Shown piece by piece: positions 11,801 through 25,600 of a stretch of DNA of 64,000 bases (position 1 is the first letter of the stretch; the number at the start of each line of letters is the position of its first letter). Source of the stretch: Eutypella sp. D-1 (taxonomy: Eukaryota; Ascomycota; Sordariomycetes; Xylariales; Diatrypaceae); assembly GCA_023313575.1 (NCBI GenBank), contig JAJTTP010000031.1, positions 124,001 to 188,000 of the forward strand, given 5' to 3'. Made by a program: the position numbers and the translations under genes. The notes under the pieces are model-generated. The model made no database searches, was not told where the DNA came from, and worked only from the letters and a program-made list of their open reading frames with translations.

Positions 11801-14800
11801 TGCGTGCATGCATGTATCATTATGAGATGGTGAGATATGGAAGAAAAGACGACGCCCGCCTTTTCGGAGCTGAGGGCGTCACGTCGTCCCCGATTGGTGG
11901 GATAGGGCATGGGCAAATGGGCTTTTCCCACTCAACCGCTCCACCCCAAGCCGCTGGTGGGCCATCTTCCCTGCCGCCGATACGTGGGAAACAGAATACG
12001 ATTATGCAAGAGAAGGTTTCTAGAAGGGAGAGCCCGGGGTGTTGAATCCCGTCCCCCTGTCCTGGCGCACTCGCACCCCTCTTCTGCTCCCCCTGTCCGC
12101 TTCTTGGAAATTACCGCGTATATGTATGTGCTGGCTGGCGACAGGGTAGCTGATGAGTAAGCTCTGGAGAGACGAAAAAGTAGGGTGTAGATGCGAGATT
12201 GCGTTCCTGGGGATGATCGTATACATATTCTATCAAGCTAGTTAGGTATGTGATGAATGCCGAGCTAGAGGGGAAGGGCGCGGGGGGTAGGAGACTGCTT
12301 TCATGAATGGTAGAGCCCGCTTATACCTAGAGAGGGGAAAGATCGCGATGGTTTCGTGTGGTCCGGTTCTCACACATACGCGCATCAAACTAGTGCTTTA
12401 CATAAGACACAGCGGACTAGTCACATATATGCCTGGGTTATAATACGCGTATCGCGGATCATCGTCCGTCCGGGGTGTTAAGAAACACAACATGGGATAG
12501 AACTGCCTGAACAGCCCCCCCCCCCCCTTCCCGAGTCTAGTGCGAGCACGACGCGGGATATTGACATAACGTCTGTTGAAACTCTCGATAGTACCCTCCC
12601 TACCTTACACATAGCAACCCTTCTCCTAGAAACTGCTTACGTCCCCAGAAGAACGAAATACCATGCCGCTTACATACATACATACATACATATATACATG
12701 CCTCTTATGTCGCAATCAAATGAAAGATTTAGTGCTGATGACATACCTGCCACGAGGCCGGTTCCCCCACCCTGTCAGCTTGTCTGCCCAATCCAAACTC
12801 GAGCGAGCCCTTTCGCGCTTGGCAGGTAGGCGGGAAAGTAGGTAGCAAAGTAGGTACCGTATAGTGTAGTTAGAGCTATGTAGGCAAGTGACCAGGAAGG
12901 AAGGGTACGACTCCCGAGATTCTGGGGGGATGTATACTTCCACTCTGTCAAGGGCGTCGCACAGTATTACCAGATCGGAAGGCGTTCCCTGTTTTATGCT
13001 ACCGCTGGGTGCTACAGTCTACTGCCATTGCTGCTGTTTCTGCTGCTGCTCAACGTTTGATGGCGTGCCGTCTGTGCTCCTGGATTGCGACGTAGCATTC
13101 CGGCTCGCGACATGCAGAAAGGCAATCTCAGGAGAGCAAGCCCCCTCTGCCCGCTATGCCCGTGGTTTTGGGACATTGCGCCATTACGAGCTGCACCTCA
13201 CAACGCCATACTCATGCACCCCGGTAGCTATGGTGACGCCTTAGAGGACTGTGGTCTTCTCAACCGCGGTACCTACCTATCTAGACATTGCCAACGGGGT
13301 TGACCGACGACGCCCAGGGAAGACACACAGACACATGAGGCGGTGTCTCTATGCTTGCTGGGTGAATCAGGGTCGACTCGGCGTCATGTGGCTGAGTGGT
13401 ATCCATTACCGGGGACGCGGTTGTTGTCTTACCTATCGGGTTCTAGAACGACTCTCGTAAGGGGAAGTAAGTATAGCTAGTATTTTGTAGGTGGTAGTCG
13501 CAGTTCACTATGAAGACGGATTAAAAGAGAGCAGGGAGGGAGGTGTCGTTTTTTTTAACGGGACACCCTCTCTAGCTACTACATAGCTACTAGCAACTAG
13601 GCATGGATAGGTAACTAATAATGTATAGCCGTTATGCATTTACGTTTTGACATAACGGTCCCTGTCCCTTCTGTGTGTGCGTGGGTGTGTGAAGGTTTTC
13701 CTCTCCTTCTTTATTAAGCTGTCTGATACGGCACTAGGAAAGGGGGAAAGTGGAAACTCAATCTCAGCTTCTTCAGCTCAGCCTTACGATCTAATCTCTA
13801 CACTAGTTACCCTCCCAGCTACGGATAGTTATTAGATAACACCGTGCACTCGGTAAATTAGTATCATTATTTTCCTTTTTGAAGAAAAAAAAAAAGAATT
13901 TCAGCCCACTTCCCTGTAGTTAGTGCATGAATACTAGAAGCACGTATACATAGACCGGCCTAGGGAGGTAGCTTAGGTAATTACCGATATTAGTGCGCAA
14001 GAAAAGAATGGAAGCGAAAGAAAAGCAAAAGCAAGGGGAAAAGGGCCTTCGTATCGACCCGAATGCCGAATCGGGCGATTGAGAGGCTCCATCTCCATTA
14101 TCCGTCCTGCACGCCACGTCTTCAAGCCACCAGTTGCTGGTCTTGATTACGGTGCTTGCTATACGAAGTTACCTTATGCTACCTATATAGTAAAGTAATA
14201 GGTAGGTAGGTAAAGAGAAAGAGACTAGGTTGCAAGCTAATAAGTAGCTACTACACATATTTACCTAGGTAGGTTACCTACTTGCCATGTCATCAGGAAT
14301 CCATTCGATGCAGATACACGTATTATGTACGATATATGACGCTGTGCCATAACATTCATCGGGAGAGCGACAACAAGCTCGCTCCGCTTTCACTTTTCCC
14401 GCCCCAGAAGCTTCGGCCCAGGCCTTTGCGCGGGCCAGCAGAAGCTATTGGTTTCAGTTCCAGAGCTGGGTCCAGGCCCTCGGCCACCTTTCATTATGTT
14501 TTTTTTCTCCCCTTCATGTAACCGCGGGCCAAGGGCTGGCTTAACGTACGTTTTTTTCTTTGCTATGCTACTTACTGTATGCCACGGCGGCTATGGCACA
14601 CATACATAAAGGAAATAGGCAGGCAGGCACTTTAAGTATGTAAGTCAGCCACGGTGAACCGTACGTTTTTGTATGACCCGCGCCTCCATCCTGACTGCGC
14701 CCCTATCTATGGCGCGCAGTGGTGTTTCCCGCAGCTGGTGCACGTATACAGACCTATGGACGGACGGTGCCATTTTTTCATTTCCATCCAGAAAATGCGG

Positions 14801-17800
14801 TTCAAAATTGTGCGCGGCGGCGCAGATCGGATCCCGGAAGCCGCGAGTCCCCGCCCCCCGCCGCGTTAGATGGAAGCCAAGTCCGACCGATCTTGAAGTG
14901 GATCCCTGCTATTTTATTAGGCAGCTTTGTTGAAACTTTCCGATATGTACGAAGTCGTACGGAGTAGTTGGTGGTATTTTATTAGTGTGAAAATGTATAC
15001 CTATGAAGATGTTTCGCGCCGGGGTAGGATTACGAAAAATGCGAAGTTACAATGACTACAGCCTACCTAGAAAATTCAGTACTTAGAAGATTGGCCTATT
15101 TCATGATTATATGATGACTAATTGGGGACAACTTTTCTTCGTTAGTGACTTAGAAAAGGAAAGTTACCTACAAAGTGGTGAAATATGCTGCTATATCTCA
15201 TCATCTCGATTCACCCGTTACATGTGTAATTGATTACCAACTACGTTGTATACTTTATGTATGACGAAGCCTATAGAACTATAATGAATCGCAACTATGG
15301 GAAATGTTCCTCCTGCTCCCTGCCTCAACCCCTCAATCCCAAAACATTTTAACTCAACACCGGGATTTCCAATGTGTGCGATGGGGCCAGCGGGGGAGAG
15401 CACGATGCCTGTCATTCGGCGGCATCTAATCCTAAGTAGATCCAATCTACTATGGATGTTTCCGCCCAGCCGGGTTGTCTCTCGGCACCGATGGGTCAAT
15501 CAACGGTGACAACAGATGATTCATTCTCCCCCAAAATTAATTATTAATCGGTTCATTAGCCCGGCCCCGCTTCTTCGCTCTCGCTTTCTTTGTCAGCTAT
15601 CAATCAATTGAACCAAAAGCTACCAATCAACCAGAGGTGGCTGAGCAATCTACATATAATATTCCCTGGCTTGGCGATCGTCGCTTGTCAACCCCCAATA
15701 TACCGGCAAGATGGGCAGGCGGGCCTATTTTTACGATAACTTTCGAGGGTAAAGTGAACGAGGTAACTATCGGCAGACCGGGGAATATATGGCACGGGTC
15801 AGTAGAAGTACGACGAGGGTAAGAGAGTAGGTAGGCAAGGGGACAAGGGGGATCTTGAGCTTCCGGCTTCTTGATACCACGATCGGGTTCCATGAATCCG
15901 CGAACAGACAACGGGGGCCAAAGAGAACAAGCCACATTGCCTTACTAATTAGTCCTGGTAGCCCTTTTAGTGTAGTTGGTTGAAAGGATTCCCAGGATTC
16001 CTAGGATTGCCTGCGCCCCATGCGGGCAGCGGATTTTAACAACATTCCAAGTCCGGATCTACGATAACTAGTAGTTATAATACCCCGTACGCACTTTATA
16101 GTAGGCTGTATGGCTGGTTAGGACCCCGGGGGTCTAATAGATCGTGACTGCTAACAAAGACAGATGATATAGCGTCGCACGAATTTTGGTCCAATGATGG
16201 TGAATTCCGCGTGACCACGGGCTACACGGGTTTCAGCGGTCCCGAGATTTAGGAATTCTCCCCAAACTAGTGGGGGAATTCTTTATTACTAGGTAGGTAG
16301 TTATCTAAGGAAGGCAGAAGAATCGCAGGCTAGCAAACTTGCAGCCTAGTCACTAGGTAAGGATGTAATAGTCATCAATAAACTTAACGCCCGGAGTTAT
16401 GCACGTTTTTACCACTCGGATATCGGACTCATGATATAAAGTAGTCTAACTACTTCAAAGCTAGGCGAGGTTTCTAGTGTACCCCGGGACTGGGTGCTGG
16501 GTTAGTAATCGGATAGGTTACATAAGAAACCTCGGAACGGATTTGGGACTTGGGAACAGGGTTTAGCGAGTTGAGCCGGCGAGGACCTACTTAGTAGTAA
16601 GTAGTATACTTTTAGGGCTGTGCATTAGCTAAGGCAGGCAGTCGTCGTAGTAGTAGTTCGTACGTCGTACTTCTTTAGGTGACAAGGAAGGTCGTAGGCC
16701 GCGGAATGCGAGAGAGAATGCGAGAAGAACTGCGGGATTGCGGATTTTGCGGGTTTGCGGGTTTGCGACTTTACGACTTTCTGAATGAGGGTGATGTGGC
16801 TTTTGGATCACAATGAGATGGATGGTTTGTTCGATAAACTGGGTGAGTTCGAGATAGACAGGCATACTCCCCATACTCCCGTACAGAACGGGTTAACATT
16901 GGCATTCGCAGAAATGCGAAAATGGCAAATAATTTAATTACTTGGTACCTGTGGTAACGTCTTGCCTGTGTAAGTAAATTAATTGTAAATGGCAGGGAAT
17001 GATAGAATGATGCATCATGGATTATGGTCTTGCGGTGAGTGTAAAGGAGGTGACAGTAGTAACCTGATATGCATACTTAAGTAGGTATGTAAGCATCTGA
17101 AATGGATGTACATACACATATCCCAACCCCGATGATGGGATTTGATGGCTTGAGAGTCCGCAATATGTTGCCTGCCAGTCTGTCTGTCTGTCTTGTCTGC
17201 CTGCCTGATTGCTAGCTTGCTCGACAACTCGCTTGCCTATCTGCGCCCCCTCCCTCAACCCCCTCAATCCCCATACAACCTTACCCTTACCTGTAAAAAA
17301 AAAGTAACTATGTACATGATAAAATGTTTCCCCCTTCTTGATAGGTTAAGCCATCTTAATAATGTCGGTGCCTGGTTTCCGCCCAGCAACATAATCTGTC
17401 CGCTGGGTGTCGAGTGTTATGTATGTCGGGTACTAGGTTACCTGTAGAATAGTTATGGTATTCGTAAGTCTCGTCTCGCAGATTACGAATAACCCGACAC
17501 TACGACCACCGCCTAATTCTTGGGAACTACCCGCTACCTAGGTAGGTACTATTCACCACTACTACCACCACTACTACCGCTACTACCGTTACCGCCGCTA
17601 CAACCGCTACCACCGCCGCATCGGTTAGTTAAGCCCGACTCAGAAACCCCCATGTGCATTTCGTACATTGTAACCGTAGCACAAAGGAAGCTCGGCTCCA
17701 GAAACATTATCCGAGTCCACTACCAACAAACACATGTGCTTAGGTTTTCCCTTGCTTTATACATACCATAATACCTAACCTAGTATCAGGGGATCCGAAC

Positions 17801-18877
17801 CAAGGGCACTTCGGGGAGTCAGCAGGTTAACAACCCCGGTTGCACATCTCTAATACTGCCTGCTGCCGTCCATCCACTCCGTCCACTTCGTCCACGTTGA
17901 TACAAAAGAATCCAGCATCCCCGTTCCTGATCCGACTATCCCATTTATTCCCCTTTTCATAACAAACAACAACTATTCAAACAACTCACTATCCAACGAT
18001 ACATCTCAACGTTGCCTATCCGTTGTTGCATAGTCGGTTCTATCATCTAGGTATAACTCAACTCAGACTCGAGCATATTTACATAAGTATAATATATATA
18101 TACTCTTCACATATATCGAGGACGATCTGAAACCACTGGTTTCGGCCTGATTATATAACATCAATAGCCTCATCTCAATATCCGCTCTATTATTTCTACA
18201 TATTTCATCCTCGACCTCCTGATATTCTTCTTTCTCCCAACTCAATACTCCCCACTCGACATTTTACTATTTTCACCCCACCCCCCCAAGGTACCGAAAG
18301 CCAGAGCTGGGCCGTCAGCTCCGACGTATAAGTACCCTGCACGCCCAAGACAAGACAGCCTCCACAATCTTGTTGTACCCCTGTCATATAAGAAAAGAAG
18401 GAAAGAAAGAAAAAAAACACCCCTACCGCCTATCGCCTACCGCCTACCGCCAAGTACCCTAGGGCTAGTCATACAGGTACTTAGCCAACAAACCCTTGTC
18501 TACTAGGCAACTAGTCTAGGCTGGCTGACTGGCTGGCATCCGCACGCCCTTGCGACCTTCAACTGCTGCAAAGCGGAGAGCTCTGATACAAATACTCAAG
18601 CCCGTCAAGGATAGGGCTCCCAGGCTTCCCTTGCTACTTACTTACTTAAGTACATCTTTACTGCCTTGGCCCCGGACATCGGTGCCTGACTCACACTTAC
18701 ACGCAATATCTGAAAAATATTGTTCACTACTCGATATATATTATAAACAAGAAACTCGGACCATCCGTGCGGAACAGAAATTTCACAATGGTTTCATCAC
18801 TTTCCTCATCACCACTTCACCCTTCACCTCCACACCACAGGACATCCGGAGTATCATCACCACTCCAGAAGAAGGCC
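8823..18877. other. Long non-coding spacer, about 10 kb
   Basis: The largest gap in the window. Every open frame is short, of odd composition and without a recognisable motif. It contains several small inverted repeats (10158-10184, 13538-13571, 16253-16281), a poly-C tract near 12515-12527, CAC/TAC trinucleotide-rich DNA at 17556-17612, and repeated TACCTAGGTA-type palindromes at 14262-14273, 16289-16301 and 17535-17550. TACGGAGTA occurs at 14958-14966. I see no transposase, reverse transcriptase or RNA gene. Confidence 0.55.
17556..17612. repeat. Imperfect CTACTACCA/CCG trinucleotide repeat
   Basis: A run of CTA/CCA/CCG-type trinucleotides in non-coding DNA. The plus strand could be read as a Leu/Pro stretch, but no gene surrounds it. 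Confidence 0.65.
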
Positions 18878-19606
18878 ATGTCTATCACCCAGACCTACTT
18901 CCTCGCCCACAAGGCGCGGGCTAAGCTCTCGCGAGAGGCTGCCCAGCCCGATCACAACCTCCGTCTTCTCGTCGGCCACGCCAACCTGCTGGACTCCCTG
19001 ATGCTTGACCTTGCCGATGCCGAGCGGGAGCAGGAGAGCTGGTTCACACAGTCCGTCCAGGGCGCCTCAACAAACTCCAAGGCCGAGGAGAGGCACATAC
19101 AATGGGTCGACTCTATCGGCCATGAGGACGACTGGGACGTCGACTCCTCAGATTCAGACAGCGACTCGAGCGAGGATGAGGATGAGGACGAGGACATCGA
19201 GATGGAGGATGCTCCCGTACCACTCAGCAGGATACCTTCCCGGGCCGTACCTCCACCATCTCCAATGCTACAACCCATGGACACCGACTTCGATGACGGC
19301 GATGAGGAGGAAGAAGAAGACTACGATTCACTAACTCTGACGCGGTCACAATCCCACTCGGCATCACCACCGGAGCTCGAGCACGACGAGGACCCGTCAG
19401 ACGACGAATCGATGCCGCCATCGCCGCCCATAGTCAACATACCATCGTTCTCCCAGAAGCAGAGAGAAACTACCGTCTCGACAAAGTACTTCGACCCAAC
19501 ACAAGATGAAGATGATGAACATGCCAAGTCCGATTTTTACCACGAGGGCTACTACCTTCCCCCAAGAAATCCCACAAGAGTGGTACCTACAATACCAGTC
19601 TATTAA
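18878..19606 (+). CDS. Small acidic Ecm13-like protein of unknown function
   Basis: An intronless protein of 242 residues from this ATG. The N-terminal ~60 residues (MSITQTYFLAHKARAKLSRE, then PDHNLRLLVGHANLLDSLM) are a compact conserved-looking module that resembles, from memory, the N-terminus of yeast Ecm13/YJR115W-type proteins. The remainder is disordered and very acidic (long D/E/S runs around residues 95-115 and 145-155), ending in PTRVVPTIPVY. No catalytic motif is visible. The frame stays open upstream to an ATG at 18767, with another at 18788 in good context (TTCACAATGG) that would add 30 Ser/Pro/His-rich residues. I chose 18878 because the conserved-looking part begins there. It stands alone, with long spacers on both sides. 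The family assignment is moderate; no function is claimed. Confidence 0.72.
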   Translation: MSITQTYFLAHKARAKLSREAAQPDHNLRLLVGHANLLDSLMLDLADAEREQESWFTQSVQGASTNSKAEERHIQWVDSIGHEDDWDVDSSDSDSDSSEDEDEDEDIEMEDAPVPLSRIPSRAVPPPSPMLQPMDTDFDDGDEEEEEDYDSLTLTRSQSHSASPPELEHDEDPSDDESMPPSPPIVNIPSFSQKQRETTVSTKYFDPTQDEDDEHAKSDFYHEGYYLPPRNPTRVVPTIPVY

Positions 19607-22600
19607 GGGCTTCTCGGCTTGGTTTAACTTCTTCACTTCTTGAACTCGCACCAGTTTTGGGTCTGGTTTACAACAAAAAGTACTTTATTCTCTCTGCATC
19701 TGGGCGGCGTTACAAAAATACCACTCTGGGGCATTGCGGGGCATATTGGGCATGTTACGAGCGCAAGCGATTTGATATTTCAACTTACATTGTTTATTTT
19801 CTTCTTATCTCATTACTCCTCTCATCACGACACATCGATTACACAGTGGGACACATTCGGAAAATGTGATCCTTAATCATCTCTTCTCTGTTATCACATA
19901 CGCATACACAGCACAACACATACACATACACACACAAAGGACGTCACCACTCAGAGGACAATTTTCTATTGGAGGAAGCGCTGGGCGGATTACTTGATCA
20001 GGAAGTCAGGAAATCAAATCTAAGGAAGATTTGTGATTGCAGAAAATGGCGGGGCCACAAATGGACCTCAGCGGTCCGCTCCCTTAGTCTCCTGAGAAAA
20101 ACCCCCCATCAGATAACTATCGTATCTGTCGGTGGCCCCTCAAGAGACTCCATGGTTGAGTGGAACAACTGCACACCGACCTTGGGTCAGGCGAATTATC
20201 TCATTACCAACCCTAGCTTAGCTATAAACAAACAAGTACATAGTGATCAAAGGCGACCGACCATCTTCATAAAGATGGTTGGGTCCAGCCCCGAATGAAA
20301 CGATTCGATTATCACTGAACACCAAATGTGTCCTCGATTGCATGTGCGTCATGTGAAATGTGAGACCATTGTATTTTTTTCGTCCTTGTTCCTATGGACT
20401 TAACGAGCTAATCACATCGTTTGATCCAAATGCTAATAAACATCAATCTTGAACTTGACCTAAAATTTCCTAATCCGGAAGCATCATGTGAAACTGATAA
20501 AGATCCAATCCAACTTGATTGCTAAAGCTGCTCCTCCTCGGATTAATCATCAGGAATATGTATGTAAGCAAGCTATAAGCTATAAGTCACTTCGGTAGGC
20601 TAATTTGAAGCTAAGCTACCTTGTATGTAAGCTAATGGTGCACTACTTGCACTGCATTTCTGAGTTGTATTTCCAATCCCGCCCTTTTGTTTTTGTGTTG
20701 AGTCATTGAGGAGGAACTTTTGCAGAGAGGCCCTTTCTTTTGTCTCCGATCCGAGCCAGCTAACCAAAACAGAAAGAACAAAAAAAAATTATAACGGCCT
20801 CAAACTCGACTTCACCGAACCCACACACAACTAGATTTGGGGGGAAAAAATTGCGTGCGATCTCGAAGTCGACACGGCATCGGTTCGGCATCGGTGGCGG
20901 GTATTTAGACAAGTAACAAACTGGCTGGTGGGGTTAAAAAATCCAGACCGATTGATAATCGCGAGAAATCTCCCCCTAAGTCTTTTTTAGTTGCCGAATC
21001 TATCAATCAAATGAACAACAAAAATTTTGTTGTTCTGATGAGCCCCACGAGAGAGAGAGAGTCTCGACTAATATTCCGAATTACAGGATTTTACTTCTTT
21101 TTATTTTCTTTTTTCCTTTTATTTCCGAGCCGCCGAATACAATTTGATGTTTTCCTTTTTCCTCGGATAGTTTCATTGTGGTCATTGTTGTTGTCCTCGC
21201 CATCGTTCTCGTCATCGTTATCGTCACCATTGTCTTGGGGGCTAAGTTACGACCATGTGCAGGGGTCCAGGGAAGTGAAGGTTCGTGACCATTCGACATC
21301 TCGGGCAGATGACAAAATCCGCTGTGCGCCCGAGGGACTGTCCATCTCGGACCAAAGCCCCTCAAGCCCGTCCGCCCGTCAACCCGTGACTCCACCGACC
21401 GACCGACCGACCCGTGGACCTCTCCTTATGTACATTGCGCTAGGTTGGGGGGTGTGTTTTTATACGAAGTATTTCGTACCGATGTACAGCGCCTCGCTTC
21501 ACCACCTGGGCAACCCATCCCGACGTATCAGGATGCATTCATGGGGGCCTCATGGGCCATGGATGACTGTCCCGGCCTGGCTGTCTCGCATAAAAGGTCC
21601 CATCCACATAACTCCGTAACATACATACAGATGCATAAAATCCGACTATCTACAATCTACAGGTCGGTATGTAGACGTTTCAACTCACACTAGGCCAATA
21701 TAGGCAATACTTAGCGGGCGTGTATGTATCACTTATTCGTACCCGCGATACCCTAACTATACACACTTGTACATACATACACGCCTTATAGGGCATTTTC
21801 AGGTTCCCAAATTCTCGGTAGCAGCCAAAAAGCAGCCACGCCCTGACGCCCTGGCCTTCCGTCCTGACGGCCCTGAATAAAAAGGAAAGAAGCAGCAGAT
21901 GGAACAAGGGGGGATCCTCAGATATCAGCTGTCCCTGTCTCGCGGTTATAGGTACTAATCGGGAAATACGTTCGCAGAAGAAGGGCTTGTGGGATATTGA
22001 TATTCATTATGGCAATCATAGCAATCAACACTTTCGGTTTTGGCTTTTTTTTTCTGTACCGAACTTGCCCTAGCTAATTTCCTCTAACGTCCTTGTCCCT
22101 TCCAGACCTTCGGGTCTATGCGAATCACCCAAAGCCATCTATCTGACTCGCCTTATATAAGGCCTCACTAGACAAGTACATACCTAGGTAGCTTCCAATG
22201 ATGGGTTTTTAATAAGTGACGACACCCCCGTTCCGTGACCAATCATCGCGCGCCGCGAGTCTTCGCATTCCGCGGGCTGCACGGGTATAGCGAGAACGAG
22301 AAGTCTCCACAAAAGAAAGACGGGAGACCGGTGCCCCAAGCCCCATCAAGTCATCGACTAATAAATGAAACCGGCCTACTATTACTACTGCTGCTAGCCC
22401 CGGCCTGACAGGTACATGACGGTAGATATGTGATAAGATAGATAGATATGTAGTGGTTGATGATCTCGGGGAATGAACACCTCGTATACAAGTAACGAAC
22501 AGCCCGTAACCGTGGACGGCTGCGTCCATTGGGATTGCGAACAACAAGAATTCGAGTCTCGTCCTACAGTACGAGGCCTTTTTCTGAGCTGTGCCTCCCT

Positions 22601-25600
22601 TCTTTACTACCTGGCCTCGCTGCTCGAAATCACGGGACGTGAACGAGCCGAGAGCACAATGGTTGAGAGCGGTGCGACACATGGTCTTTTATTGTTTCTT
22701 TCCTCCCCCCCATCTCCTCAACCCATGATGTAACCAGGGATAGATAGGTAAAGTAGGCTGGCGGTTAGATCTAACAATTGCGCTACGGTGACTCGGAGCT
22801 TTCTTTTCGCGTCGTGGCGGGCGACACAACAATACGATGCGGCGGCATAGGGGCCGTCCCCCCTAATAGGATTTCCATTGAATCGTGCTCGCCGTCCGTG
22901 GATCGATCGATCGGGACTAGCCCAGCTAGTTACGTTGTTGTTTGGCAAAAAAGGCGATCGGTGTTCTGAGGCCAGAACCTATTATCACAACGACTCAACT
23001 CTACTTGACTACACAGCATTTGAATATAACCCCTGGTCGAATCCTCTTACATCATAGAGATAGATAGATACCTAGCTCCTACAAGAGAGGGCTCATAATT
23101 CACGAAGCTCCCTGGACCTTTTTCTCGTGCTGATATAATCCACGGGAGATGCGGTGTTACCCCAGAGCCACGCTCCCCTGATCCCCTGATCCCCTGAAAT
23201 GCGACGGCAGGCCCGTTTCGTCACCGCTTTCCTTGCTGGCGGTAAGGGAAGGAGCTCGTTCCTTCTCAACCCACCCCCCTATATATCAAGGGCGTTCATA
23301 TATATCTATAGGTTTGCTGGTCTATGTACATAACATACTAAGGTAGATAGATATGTGGATACGTAGGTGTATAGTCCGCTAGGCGACGAGATATGTACCT
23401 GTCAATCTGTCAAGCTAAGGTTGGTATTTTATCTGTCTGTGCACCCAACCACCTAACGCTATGGCTTGTGTGATGCATTCAAGAGGTCCGCTGCCGGCAT
23501 GTGATCGATCTAACCTCCGATACGCCCAAGAAACCAGTTCCGTGGGGTAGGTAAAGGTTCTCGGGCTGGGGTGGTTTTTGCTGGTTTTGTTGGTTTTTTT
23601 GGCTAACAACCGTGGCTCGAGTGCAGGTGAGAGGTACATAACATGCATAGATACACACCAGGTCCAGGTCAACTGGAAGGGAAATGCAAGTCTGAAACAA
23701 CAAAACGTAGTCGAGATAGATAGGCGGCCCCTCCCCAGATCGGGCGAATGACAATGACAGTGACACCTGCATCATCGGCGGGAACTTTGTTAGCTGGCAA
23801 TGCTGAACAACTAGCCATCCAGCCAGCAGGCCTGTGGGGGTGGCCAACAGGGCAGATAACGGACAAGTTGCCAAGGGTTCATTCACACTACTACTATCAT
23901 CCTGCCCTCCCAATGGACGCAGGTGGTTGGTTGGCAAGTTTGGCTGGCTGGTTTACTAGTAGTAATAGTCGGCTGGGTTGGCCAAGTTCAGGTCTAGTGA
24001 TTGACTGCGTGGATGACTTGACCCAGCCGGCCAAACGCCAAAAAAGCGACTGCGTCCCATTTACGCCAGAAGAGAACGGAGGAGGGCGCAGGTGCCGGAT
24101 CTCGTCATCTGACTAGATTTCGCTACTTGTCCGGTTTTCTTGTCTCGGGGGTTTCTATCGACTTTTGTGGTTTTGCCTTGCGCGCCCTTCGTTTCGTCGT
24201 TTTTTTGGTCTTGCCAGCCAGCCTACCTGCTTGTCCGTCACATCGGCCTTGTAAGTAACAGTCGCAGTAGCAGCAGCAACGATATGGATGGGGAGGGGTG
24301 GAGGGTCCCCCCCCCCCCCGCCTGACTCCACATCACAACGCACACGCACACGCATTGCGCAACGCACACGCGCGCGCACAACCACGCACACATTCATAAA
24401 AACTCTTGCGACGGCCTCGAAATCCGAAACGGGCAAACTATCCCATGACACACCTCTTTTTCGAGTTGGGTTGGGCCAACAGGCTCGGTCCGTTGGGTTT
24501 GTTTCGATATGTAATCCCTACTACGTACGTCCTTGACATTACATACTTAACGTATACATTTACCTACCATGTATTTGAGGATATCAAGCAGGCTACGTGA
24601 GGGGGCTTAAAGAAAAGTATCTTGCAAAGACCAATACCCTTAACCGGCCTCCCTCCTTCGCCTACAAGGCGGAGGGGATGTTTCAACGTGACCACGTACA
24701 CGTATAAGTGTAGTGTATAAAATATCACACATAAACTACCTAACCCCATAACTACCCCATACGTACATACCAACCTCGAGGAGCGTGACGGAAAGAGCAG
24801 GCTCTCAGCGGTCTGTTCACCGGGGGAGGCGACGATCTCGTTTTCTGGGGTCAAGTGGTTGCATTCGCGTGATTGAACTTATTGCCTCGTCAACGTTGTG
24901 CTCAACCACTAGAAGTTATGTGCTTTGGTGGCGGCGGGCGGGCGCGCGATAGTAGGCCAGTCGGCAGCGGTGACGGTAGGGTGGAGGTAGTGGAGATATC
25001 AGATATCTACTCTTGTCTGCTACGATATCCATAGATACTATAGTACATTGCAGTGTGCGGTAGCATGTGCTAGACTCGGGTACTTAGTAGGATCTCCGGA
25101 GGTAGTCAAGTGGGATCACGGCCCTCTCCCGCTGCCCCCACCCCCTTCTCCCCCCCCCTTTTTTTGCCCTTCTGGCCCCCCCTTTTTTACCCCATACCCA
25201 CCCACCACCGCCAATAGATGCCACCCCTTTCCTCCATATTCAGATTGACCGGCATATCGAGTACTTATGTAATGACCACCTACCCACCTACCAACCACTA
25301 CATGGAGGGCGTCGTACAAATCGATAATATGTAAAGGGGGATGGGGGTATGGGGGGGCCGACAGCGAGAGGTCCCCAAAGGACCCTCAAAATTGCGGTGA
25401 GGTGCAAATCGCGGAAAGGGGAATCTCACTTATGGGGTAGTAGTAGGGCAGTCAAAAAACCAAAACTACACTATACACTTGTTTCGTACCTAAAAGCTAC
25501 ATAGGGTTGGCCGGCCGATGATGGGAATTGGTTGGTGGACGATGATGAATCATCCCCCTCCCGGAGTCGCAGTGCAGTGCGGTGCAAGCGCGAGTTGTAG

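Noticed and set aside
21011..21619. 202-codon plus-strand open frame with a hydrophobic start
   Set aside because: Composition follows T-rich and ATCGT-type repeat DNA. It has no recognisable motif and overlaps a minus-strand frame with equally odd content, so it is treated as chance.
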